Below the pieces are notes generated by a model. That model was not told the origin of the DNA. It did not search any database and saw nothing but the letters and a program-made list of their open reading frames with translations. A program made the translations under genes and the position numbers. Shown here piece by piece: positions 1-19,215 of a stretch of 64,000 bases of DNA; position 1 is the first letter of the stretch; every line of letters begins with the position of its first letter. Source of the DNA: Trematomus loennbergii (lineage: Eukaryota > Chordata > Actinopteri > Perciformes > Nototheniidae); the NCBI GenBank assembly GCA_012861695.1, contig JAAOOA010000016.1:24951200-25015199 (forward strand), read 5' to 3'.

Positions 1-134
1 CACTCTTCTCTTTCAATCACACTTCAAAATCTCCCAGCATGCACCAGGAAGAAGAAGAAGAATACATTTTTGTCTATTCATGCCCTCAAGAGGCCTTTTG
101 TTTATTATTTTTCATTATTTTATTTTTATTTTTC

Positions 135-171
135 AACGTAGGAGAGATTTTCCTACGTTTTTCATGAAAAA
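135..171. repeat. Hairpin plus palindrome in the 3' flank, unit 1
   Basis: AACGTAGGA (135-143) and TCCTACGTT (151-159) form a perfect 9-bp stem with a 7-nt loop. It is overlapped by the perfect palindrome TTTTTCATGAAAAA (158-171). Conserved in all four units. Function unknown. Confidence 0.7.
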
Positions 172-356
172 TTATGTCCAAGGAGTGTAGGGTTTGGGAA
201 TTATGGCAGGTTTAAAAAAAATGTTGGGGCGAATTTCAAGCTCTCCTCCACTCTGTTTTGAGATCAAAGCACTCTAGCCTTAACGAGCTGCGCAATACAC
301 ACTAATGTTAAAATCTGAAAAAGGCCTCTCTACCAAGCTGTAAACAGCATTCACAC

Positions 357-357
<1 letters not shown>

Positions 358-417
<60 letters not shown>
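358..417. repeat. (GAA)n microsatellite, unit 1
   Basis: About 20 uninterrupted AAG/GAA triplets, roughly 80 bp downstream of the MYH poly(A) signal. Confidence 0.9.
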
Positions 418-419
<2 letters not shown>

Positions 420-496
420 GAAGAAGACGATTAAAGTAAAGAAGAAAAATAGCATTCCACTAATAAGAAAGACAATTCCATTGAAGATCAAAAACG

Positions 497-502
497 TTTA
501 TT
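497..502 (-). promoter_or_regulatory. Poly(A) signal of MYH copy 1
   Basis: AATAAA on the minus strand, about 57 nt past the TAA stop, in a short 3' UTR. A second AATAAA overlaps the stop codon itself (GAA TAA AGC), so cleavage from that one would leave almost no UTR. Confidence 0.75.
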
Positions 503-558
503 GTGGTATATTTCACATCATATTATATGATTAGAAACAGCCAATCAACTCAAGTGCT

Positions 559-10854
<10,296 letters not shown>

Positions 10855-11592
10855 GGTGGCAGTTTATTTCTGTGAAGTAAGATAAATCTTATTAATCTTA
10901 CTTATTTGAATGTTTTCAATCAATTTGATTCAACAGCCCAGAATGTCTGTCATCAAAGAAAAATAAACATATCCCCATTAAATAGAATTCTCCTTGAAAT
11001 TGAAATGGAAGGATTTAAATCAAATTCTCGTTAAATCGTCACACAAATGTGCACAGCACCACACTCAGTGAAATGTAGTCTTTGAATTTAACCCATCCTA
11101 GTATTTGAAGCAGTGGGCAGCTACTATACAGGGCCCAGGAAGCAGTGTGGGGGTCAGCTGCTTTGCTCTCAGAGGTAGTAAGTAAACTGAAATGTGGATT
11201 GGTAACAATCCACACTTCAATTATTTTCCTGTGTACCACTACCAGAACACATTCCAGTATGGAGTTAAAAGTAATTAGCTCATTAAAACGTGTTTCTAAC
11301 TTAGATTGACGGAATAAAATATATTTACAAATGTAATGTAGTTGAAATATGTTCATACCTGTTCCACTCTTATTGAAAAATCTGAAATATTCCACAATCC
11401 TGTTGAGAAGATATCATATTGGTCTTAAATCAACAAAATTGTTCATGATATTTTTTACAATGAATTTATATTTTAGAAAATTGAGCAAATACAGAATGCA
11501 TTGAAATGCTATACAGCAGAAGACAAGCCCACCACAAGCTGAAGTCTCCAAAGGTCTTCCACCACACCGTCCTCTGTCCTGTTGGGGCTCCC
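10855..11592 (-). other. 5' leader of MYH copy 1: untranslated exon parts and leader introns
   Basis: The ATG exon extends to about 10869, where the acceptor cttcacag ends. Vertebrate MYH genes usually have two non-coding 5' exons. A candidate small exon lies at 11359-11381, with a donor AACAG|GTATGA and an acceptor ATTTCAG. The first exon probably starts near 11565, about 30 bp below the TATA box, and ends near 11535 at a GT donor. Exon limits are inferred; the intervening sequence is AT-rich and holds no other gene. Confidence 0.45.
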
Positions 11593-11651
11593 TTTATACA
11601 ATCTGGCTTGCTTACGCAGCGAGGTTAAATGAGGGCCCTTGCCAAATATGG
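11593..11651 (-). promoter_or_regulatory. Core promoter of MYH copy 1: TATA box and CArG box
   Basis: On the minus strand a TATAAA (11593-11598, in TGTATAAAGGGAGCC) lies 44 bp downstream of a perfect CArG box CCAAATATGG (11642-11651). CArG boxes bind SRF and are typical of muscle contractile-protein promoters. The position about 740 bp upstream of the ATG fits a MYH gene with non-coding leader exons. Confidence 0.7.
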
Positions 11652-11919
11652 TGTTAACAGGCATTTTTTGGATTTCATCCAGTACAGCTAGTAACTCTGT
11701 CTCTTAGGCCCGGTTCCAGAATAAAATGATGACTTGGGGTGCATCTGATATTACAGGGGGATGTTCAAATATTATATGAACCAGCTCATGGTTTGAAATG
11801 ACAAACATTGAAAAGCAAAAGTTATTAAAACCATGTACTACATCATCACCTTGGTCCCATCATATACTCTGGGAAGAGAATATTTACTGTGCTTGAAAAC
11901 TGGAATCACATCATCATGT

Positions 11920-12461
11920 GAGGTTGACTTTGTGACCTGAAGAACTCCTGGCAAATCTTTTCCCTGTGGACTTTATCCAGCAATTCCTTGTGAATGTGAC
12001 AGACTGACATTGTTAATGCGAATTTGCATCATTGTACTTCTCAGCCAGGTCTTCAACCTCCTCAGAGCACTGAATCTCAGGAACAACCATAAGAAGCCAT
12101 ATAAGGGCTTCTACTTGGTCAAAAAGGCCACAGACTTCAGGCAACTGACTCCTCAGAATAGCTGCGGCGTCTGAAGTGGATTTGAATGGAACTTAAACAT
12201 GTCAAGCTGCACCTTCAGTGACCTTTGGTTTAATTCAGGATACTGGTCCACCACTGCGGTGTCCAGCTCCCCAGTTAGGAGGACTTCCTCCAGCTTTGCC
12301 AATATTGTCACACCACTCTGATGAAACCTCTCCTTCAGCTGCATGTCCACAGTATCCAGCACCTTGAAGAAGTCAGCTCTGTAGTGTTCTTCTGGGGTTG
12401 TGGGTGTGTGTGCAGTAGTGTCGTTGCCAATAAAGTGTTTTATCACCCCCCTATTGTGCAA
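11920..12461 (-). pseudogene. hAT-type transposase remnant (C-terminal part), unit 1
   Basis: A 102-aa open stretch (12153-12461) contains YRADFFKVLDTVDMQLKERF and is followed, in another frame, by sequence reading FSALRRLKTWLRSTM. The second block is the signature of the hAT C-terminal dimerisation domain, as found in zinc-finger MYM-type 1-like transposase proteins of fish. The stretch that normally precedes it is deleted and the frame is broken, so this is a dead fragment. It ends about 270 bp upstream of the MYH CArG box. Confidence 0.65.
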
Positions 12462-12633
12462 TATCCTTATCAGGGGCTATAAACAAACAAGTCATACTAT
12501 CATACTATCTGGTTTTATCATTGACAAATAATGACCTACTAAGATACTAACAGGTTTCACATCAAAGGGGTGATAAAGTCTTATCACCCCCCTATTGTGC
12601 AATATCCTTATCAGGGCTATAAACAAACAAGTC
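12441..12633. repeat. Direct repeat pair with hairpin, unit 1
   Basis: A 52-53 bp segment starting tatcacccccctattgtgca occurs at 12441-12493 and again at 12582-12633. A perfect 10-bp inverted repeat GGGGTGATAA/TTATCACCCC with a 4-nt loop lies at 12567-12590, at the start of the second copy. It may be an end structure of the adjacent hAT element. Confidence 0.75.
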
Positions 12634-12646
12634 GTAAAAGACAAGA

Positions 12647-12680
12647 GGGTCAAAGGTCAGATGTCAAAGGTCAAAGGTCA
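12647..12680 (+). promoter_or_regulatory. Cluster of AGGTCA half-sites (DR1-type), unit 1
   Basis: A perfect AGGTCA-A-AGGTCA lies at 12668-12680 and a near-perfect GGGTCA-A-AGGTCA at 12647-12659, about 1.05 kb upstream of the MYH TATA box. DR1 is the binding pattern of RXR heterodimers with PPAR, and of HNF4 and COUP-TF. Function here is inferred only. Confidence 0.4.
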
Positions 12681-12699
12681 GATGTCAGACTGACAGGTG

Positions 12700-13422
12700 C
12701 CACTTCAAAGTGATTTGGAGGTGGGACTAAGGTTTATGAGGGTCATAAATCACTCTCTTATCAGGTACTTAATCTCATTCTGACACATACTGGGGTCTTA
12801 ATACTACTAACGTGCCTAAACTCAGTAATTCACAAAAAATAGGTTTATTTTTAATGGAGCCTCGTCATCTCACCACGGGCAAACAAGAATATTTACTATA
12901 ATATTATACTATTGTTAATAGTTTACTGTATTATTACTGCTATAACAATCACACATTGAGTTCATTGTTGTGCAATGATAAAATTAGACCGTTGTTTTTT
13001 TAAATAGTCTGAATGAAACTCTCTCTCAGGTGATCAGGTGATCAGCTGATCAGCGGGGGCTGTGTGTGACTCTCTTTGTTTACACACCTAATGGCCAATC
13101 AGCCACAGCTCTCCCACCCCTCCTGTGATCTCCCAAACGCCTTGTGATCTCTCTTCTCCAGCAGTAACGTTTAAATGTAGGTTTGTGATTGCATATTTAT
13201 GCTGTCGCAGTTCCTGTTGTTTCTATCGCGCATTTCCGGTATGAAAGCGTCTGTGCCGGAAATATCAAACATTTAATAAAAGTGAAAAACAATGAACAAG
13301 ACTTAACGTATTAATAATAATGAATTATTATGTATTATCTCTTCGATTTACACACGGCATCTATTGCACGTCTGTCCGTCCTGGGAGAGGGGTCCCTCCT
13401 CTGCTGAGGTTTCTCCCATTTT
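12700..13422. other. Spacer without a recognised gene, unit 1
   Basis: AT-rich sequence with a MEF2-like TTATTTTTAA at 12845-12854 and an overlapping tgatcagctgatcag palindrome near 13035 containing a CAGCTG E-box. The segment at about 13355-13420 (gtccgtcctgggagagg...) resembles, from memory, a dispersed repeat common in fish genomes. The same stretch lies at 32275-32977 in unit 2 (MEF2-like site 32420-32429) and 51378-52079 in unit 3 (51522-51531). Confidence 0.4.
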
Positions 13423-13614
13423 CAAATCAAATCAAGTTTTATTTATATAGCACATTTATAAAAGATTTTTGGTCGAGCCAAAGTGCTGTACAAATAATAA
13501 AAATACCCTACAGTAAAGACATTTTACAGCTAATACAACAGCACAGTTTGTTCAGAATATCAGTATGAGAAAAAAAAAAAAAAAAAAAAAGATTGATTGA
13601 TTGATTGATTGATT
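13423..13614. repeat. Dispersed-repeat fragment with TTGA microsatellite tail, unit 1
   Basis: Starts with TCAAA repeats, continues gttttatttatatagcaca and ends in poly(A) and (GATT)n. This matches the layout of short interspersed or LINE-tail fragments very common in fish. Family not identified. Confidence 0.5.
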
Positions 13615-13788
13615 CCGTTTAGATGTACGATTTTTGACTTTGTTTAGAGCAGTGATCTTCTCTTCCTCTCTGCAGCAGAGAGCTAAGCGCTGTCAGACCG
13701 GACCATGGCTGTAAAGGCAGAGGGTGTCTCTAGTTCCCCCTCAACACATAGACTGATCCTTTTTTTTTGTCCATGTCCGATTGGCTTA

Positions 13789-14633
13789 GGCCCCGCTCAC
13801 ACGGGACCGTTTGCGTTTATGCACAGTATGCGTATTCAAAAAGTGTTCCGTTCACATGCATTTGTTTCATTTAACGTGTCTGTTCAAACGAGACCGCTGG
13901 AAACGCTGTAGTACATATGCCGGGACTGTAAGTGGCGCTGTAACTTCCGCCACAAAATACACCAAAAGCAGTGAAGAAGACTCCGCAGCAGCCCCGCAGC
14001 AATGTTGCCATGGCTACCCTTCTGTTTACGCCCCGCCGTGGATTTAGCAACATGTAGTTCATGTAATTCTCCATGTCCACTTGTTGCTGATGGTTGTGGT
14101 AGAGGAGCTGTATATTTTTGCACTAATATCTGTAGCATGGTCAGTAGCAGTAGCACTAGCAGTAGCTACTGACAGGAGGAGGAGCATGTCTCCGTGGAGA
14201 GGACTCGCTCAGAGAGATATTCTCTACAAACACCGGGTGAGATCCTCCTTTGTCAATATAATGGATCAATGCATGAAATCTGACTCTGTTTATTTTGTTT
14301 AAGGATTATATTGGGCGTTAACAATTCTGGTTTGCCTTTTAATATTATTTCATTCAAGAACCCCTTGTGCGTTTAATTACACAGCCATGCTACAGCAGTG
14401 AGCAGGAGAGGTGGGGAAAGGTGGGGCTATCGTTATTTTTTCAGGAAATATTCGTATAGAGGTGATTACACGGACTCGGTTGACCCCCAGAGCGTTTCGT
14501 TTGCAAATCTATCCACCTTGGGACCCGTTATCGTTTGTGGGGTCAGTTCTCTATCGCCTCGTGTAAATAATAGGGCTATACGCACGCGAAACTATGCAGA
14601 TACAAGCAGTTTTCTCCTCGTGTAAACGGCGCC
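13789..14633. mobile_element. TTA-flanked inverted-repeat element (PIF/Harbinger-like, non-autonomous), unit 1
   Basis: The left end GGCCCCGCTCACACG and the complement of the right end GGCGCCGTTTACACG match at 12 of 15 bases. The element is flanked by TTA on both sides (13786-13788 and 14634-14636). A 3-bp TWA duplication is typical of PIF/Harbinger transposons. No transposase is visible in its 845 bp, so it would be a MITE-type element. An exact CTTAG also flanks both ends, so the true boundary could differ by a base or two. Confidence 0.55.
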
Positions 14634-14636
14634 TTA

Positions 14637-14868
14637 GACTAGAGCTTTCGCGATTACAAACATTTTTAAAACAAACATTGACCATGTACCGTTCACCACC
14701 GCCCACCCCCGACAGCTGCCTTAAATCAACGCAGGGCTGTGACTCTCTTTGTTTCAAAAGTAATGGCCCATTGGAATGTGACAAAACTCTCCCATCCCCC
14801 TCTGTTCTCCAGTGTAGATCGTGATCGTTGTTTCGAGTCCAGAGGAAGTTAGGTTCAAATGGTGTACT
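14637..14868. other. Unit 1-only spacer segment, diverged copy of 13050-13150
   Basis: Contains gggctgtgactctctttgtt and then an atggccca/actctcccatcccc pattern that parallels ggctgtgtgtgactctcttt...atggccaatca...ctctcccacccctcc at 13060-13125. It looks like an old diverged duplicate. It is deleted from units 2 and 3. Confidence 0.5.
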
Positions 14869-15683
14869 TTAAAGGAGAGGTGTCATGCTTTCTTTTCTTA
14901 TTACCCTCCCCTTGTGTGTTATGAAGGTTTTTATGCAATGTAAACGGTGTGCAGAGTCAAAACCCTCAAAGTACACCCTATAGCGAGTAAAACTCATACC
15001 TCCCCAAAACGCCTCGTTGGAGATACGTCATTGTCCATTTGATTCTTCCGGGACGGCTGATGTCAAGCCGTACCCGGAACGAAATGGACCAATCCGTGGA
15101 GCCGTTACGTTACGTCCGCGGAGCCGTTACTTAAGCCCCCGCTGATTGGTCCAAATTGACCAATCCACGGACTTCCTCACACACACGTCTGTGTGCAGGG
15201 CAGGCAGCTCAGCTGATTTCTCCTCCCTGGCTGCAGGCTGACAACAGACAGTTGGGATCGCGGCAAAATTCTCTCTGCAGACCCATTCTCACAGCGTTTA
15301 TCAACCTTTTTCTTACTCAATATCAAGCCACACTTATTGTTTTTACTTCGGATGTGAGTTTGTGTGTGCTCAGGATGAGTTTGGCTGTGTTTCGCTATGT
15401 ATCCTAAACAAGGAAACAACACCTCCACGGAGCTCAGCGCGATTCACAACGTCCCGACCAATCACAGCACACTGTGCTCACAGGGAGGGTGGGGGCTGGA
15501 GCTTTGGGAGCTACAACGAGCCGTTAAAGGCAGAGAGTGAAATTCAGTGAATACAAGTAGTTTACAGAGATGCTGTATGAGAAACCAATGTGAGTTTGAA
15601 AAATGCACAGTATAAATCTATTTTAGTATACCTCAACAATGGAATTATGATCAGTGGAAATGGCCATGACACCTCTCCTTTAA
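14869..15683. mobile_element. TTAA-flanked inverted-repeat element, unit 1 (815 bp)
   Basis: Perfect 15-bp terminal inverted repeats AGGAGAGGTGTCATG are directly flanked by TTAA on both sides (14869-14872, 15680-15683). No transposase is visible. TTAA duplication is the piggyBac hallmark, but the same ends can be read as a TA duplication with AAGGAGAGG termini (Tc1/mariner-like), so the superfamily is open. This is the longest form in the array. Confidence 0.65.
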
Positions 15684-17031
15684 TGAAGTAACATGGTTTT
15701 GAAACAGACAGAGCAAATCAAGAACACAGCGCCATGTTCGGAGAAGGGTGAAGAAGGAAGGGACAAGCAAGCCTCGTGCTCCGCGTGTAAATCTGATTCC
15801 TGGCTCCTCCTCTCATTGGCTGCTTCGACGATGGGGGGTATGTCTCCCCCTTGTTCTTCTGTGTCTGATATCACATAAATACAAGTATTTAGACGTTGTG
15901 TGTTTGTTGTATAACTCGACACGCCTTTTCTCCTCGTATTCTCATTCATTTAACATTCAGCAATAACGTTAGCCACAAGCTAATGCTAACCGGAAATTAA
16001 GTATTTCAGAATAAAACAGTTTTAAGTTTACAGTATGTTTAATCTAAATTACGCCATTTAAACATTGATTTTTATTTCTTACAATCCCTCCTTACATACC
16101 TTTTAAGGTATGTAAATAATACTGAAATCAATGAGTTCTTCATCTGAACATTGCATAGTACATAACTCATATCAAAAACATACATCAAAAATGGAAAAAT
16201 TCATAACCTTCGTCAAAATACAAAAATACAAAAATACTTTGGTTCATCATCAAACATAAAAGTTTTTCATTGTGCATAACTTCTAGTTTTAACCTTCAAT
16301 GTCACTCTTAAAAATAGCAGCAATTAGCTTGGTATTAGAACATTTCTTACTCTCTCCTTTCACAGAAATCGTTCTTATACTACATTCAGTGTTAAGGCAC
16401 TTGGTTTCACAAAGTATAAAAAGAAACAAACTATTTGGGAATAGTAAAAAGTAATAAAAGAATACACTATCTTGGAATAGTGTATGATAAAATGAAATGG
16501 ATTTACTCTATATTAGAATTGTGTAACATAAAGTTCTTCATTCGAATCATTTGAAGAATCTCATCATGTGGACATTCTTTGAACAATCTCATCATTGAAC
16601 ATCCTTATCATTTAATATCCTCATCATTTAAACCATCTCATTATTTAATTCAAGATCTGCATATGGGGGTGGGTCGTCTTGTTCTGTGAGCATTTTAAAC
16701 TGTTCCCTCATGAGGAATTGACCCTGAATGTGTTCATTATATCTGGATAAGTGCTGCAAAGTGCAGAATACCGTTTTGATAAGGGATATATGTGTGTAGT
16801 CTTTAATATTAAAAATGATCGCTGGTTGATAGCCACAGAAGTCGTATCACAGTTTAATCTGAGCGGATCACAGTTTACCACAGCTCTCCACGCTGCGTTG
16901 GAGATGGGTGTAAACAACTCAGACAGACTGTGTTTCACTAACAGACTGTATGAAAGTATAAACGGGTCTCAAATCAACTCGACATCATATTAATAACGAT
17001 ACATGATACAAATATAAGACTGACAACAAGA
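15684..17031. other. Unassigned AT-rich spacer, unit 1
   Basis: No gene recognised. It contains a near-perfect palindrome TTACATACCTT-TT-AAGGTATGTAA at 16092-16115 and a low-complexity tract of atcatt/catcattt units at 16550-16650. Equivalent stretches are 34801-36144 and 53898-55230 in units 2 and 3. An 80-codon open frame at 16751-16993 is open in units 1 and 3 but broken in unit 2. Confidence 0.6.
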
Positions 17032-17284
17032 TGTTACAAGCTGGCTCTGCTTGCAACATAAGGACAACAGTTCCACACAGGAGTTGCCCAAAACAAGTGT
17101 TTATTTACCAACACAGTGGTTACAACCAACAATAAAACAAACACAGGAGCGGTGTCCTGGTGCACCGAGCAGGGCAGCTGAGAGAGAGCGAGAGCCTGTT
17201 CTGCAGCCCTCTTAAATACTGGCACCAAGTGCCACAGGTGGGTCCCATCACTGCTGATTACAAGGAAACACACAGGTTACAACA
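17032..17284 (-). mobile_element. 3' LTR of a Ty3/Gypsy element, unit 1
   Basis: Reads TGTTGTAACC...CTTGTAACA on the minus strand, so it has TG..CA ends. Inside are a TATA-like TATTTAAGAG and an AATAAA-type signal (AAATAAACACTTG). It is immediately preceded on the minus strand by a G-rich polypurine tract, ATGGGGGGGGG, as expected just upstream of a 3' LTR. No matching 5' LTR is found in the unit. Confidence 0.75.
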
Positions 17285-18220
17285 GCACCCCCCCCCATAA
17301 AAGAAGTGTCCCCAAGACACTGAAACATCCAAACTAACAGAGTTTATACTTACATATAATACATGAAACATAGCTTACCCGGGTGTAAATGTTACCCTAC
17401 TTTACCACTGCCTACTTTCCACATACACCAACTCAGCAACCCGGCACCCTGGAAGCAACTAAAGAGCAGGAATACACTGGAAAAAGAGGTGAAAACAGGA
17501 ACAAAACCACCTTAAGGTACTGCTCTCGACAAAGCATCAGCCATCACATTTTCGGAACCTTTGAGATGTTGGATGTCCAAATGGAAAGGCTGTAGAAACC
17601 GGGACCATCTCACTAACCGCTGGTTTGGGTTTGGTGACTTCCTCGGCGTGGCGAACCTGGGACAAGAGCTTCACCAACTCACTACGAGAGACAGACAATG
17701 GAACAGGCAGCAAAAAACAGCATTCCCCAAATTGCCTTTTGGGTCTTGCTCTTTATATGCCTGGGCTCGTGTTACTGCACAAGGTGAAAAAAATGTGTTA
17801 CATGCTGGAAATACCTTTGTCAGCTTTTTCTCAGGGTCAGCAAGTTCTCTCACCACTGGCTTGGAGGATACCACTGGTGAAGGAAGCACATCGGGCCACA
17901 GTCTGCCACCAGCCAAATCATTACCCAGGATGACTGCCACTCCTGGAACAGGCAAAGAAGGCCGGACTCCCATGGCAACCTCACCCTGCCCTAAATCACA
18001 GGACAACACCAACCGATGCTTTGGAGCAGACAGCAACTGCATCCCCATCCCCTAGACCAAGGGTTCCCAACCTTTTTTCCCAATAGCCCCCCCAAATGAC
18101 TCCTGTTGGAAGTTGCGCCAGTACTTAGATCGACTTTACCTCTGGGATCACCAGAACAGTTATCTCTGCTCCCCCAGTCAAATCTCTCCCCTGAATGAAT
18201 CTTGTGTGTTAAAGTGTATT
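17285..18220 (-). pseudogene. Gypsy pol remnant: protease end joined to RNase H end, unit 1
   Basis: The minus strand reads PGVAVILGNDLAGG (protease C-terminal region) within an open stretch at 17671-18048. It then passes to LDIQHLKGSENVMADALSRA, the conserved end of Ty3/Gypsy reverse transcriptase-RNase H (about 17520-17595). A TAA stop (17512-17514) follows three codons later. Most of pol is deleted. No integrase follows the RNase H end before the polypurine tract. Confidence 0.75.
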
Positions 18221-18222
18221 CA

Positions 18223-19215
18223 TCAGCTAACCCCAGCGTCTGTTACATTTTTAACCTTATGCTCATTCAGGTACGTTGCAACGCGTTCTGGAAGGATGTC
18301 TTTGAATTGTTCAAGAAGGAACAGTTCCCTCAAATCATTAAGATTTACTACTTCGGAAGCCGTGACCCATCGATTACATTTCATCGTCAGCTCCCGAACA
18401 AGTTCCACATAGGTCTGTCCTTCTGACTTCCTTAGCTTCCTGAACTGCTGACGGTAGGCCTCAGGCACCAACTCATAAGCTTTCAGCACTGCAGTCTTTA
18501 CCCTAAAGTAATCTTCACTGTCAGCCATACTTAATGCAGAAAATGCTTCTTGAGCCCTACCAGTTAACACACACTGTAATAGCAATGTTTTCTCCGAATC
18601 AGACCACTGTCGTCTTTGGCTAAGTCGCTCAAAAAGTCAAAAAAAAGTATCTACAGTCTTCTCCTCTAATTTCGGTAACAACCTCAAGTTATAAGCTACA
18701 TCAAAAGTGGCTGGGGACACCCCAGAAGAAAGCTTACCCTCTTGGATGAGGTCTGACTTGTAACGCTCTTGTTGCAATTCAGCTTCCCGCACCACTGTAG
18801 TTAACCTTAAACGCTCCATCTCAGTTTCCTGTTCACAAGCTCTAGCCCGGTCCTCACGAGCACTTGCTCGTTCCTCACGTTCACTGTCTTGTTGGTACTG
18901 CAGCAGCATTATTTCCTTTCTCTGTTCAAATGTCATTTCACCAAAGTCAGACAAAGAAAACCCTGCACTTCTCTGCCACCCTGGATTTATTGCTGCCTTC
19001 TGAGCCAACTCATCCTCGGAACAACTATCGAGAGCTACTGCTGGCAGAACTTCTTGCAGAACTTCTTGCAGTACCAACTGGGCCTGTAACATGGTCACTA
19101 TGGTGTCTTTACGACCCTGCTTTGGAACCTCTACCTCAAAATGCTCTGCAATTTTTAATAGTTGGTCTTTGGTACATTTTTCCAGCAGTCTTTTTGTAGT
19201 CCTCGCTGTACGCGT
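18223..19215 (-). pseudogene. Gypsy gag remnant with SCAN-like capsid region, unit 1
   Basis: An N-terminal part (stop at 18637, open from before 19098) is rich in E, R and Q (coiled-coil-like). The second part (18223-18585) has LRKSEGQTYVELVRELTMKC and FLLEQFKDILPERVATYL, the pattern shared by SCAN domains and the Gypsy capsid from which they derive. The two parts are in the same frame, separated by a single TGA at 18637-18639. An indel near 19200 shifts the extreme N-terminus. Confidence 0.75.

Noticed and set aside
13705..14302. Several 60-90 codon frames inside the TTA-flanked element
   Set aside because: Units 2 and 3 do not preserve them and they contain no transposase motif.
16751..16993. 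80-codon open frame in the spacer (also 54950-55192)
   Set aside because: The unit 2 equivalent is broken by small deletions, no domain is recognisable and an opposite-strand frame is equally open. Conservation follows the overall identity of the units.
18223..18585. Host SCAN-domain zinc-finger gene
   Set aside because: No zinc fingers follow. The adjoining protease, RNase H end, polypurine tract and LTR show it is a retroelement gag.
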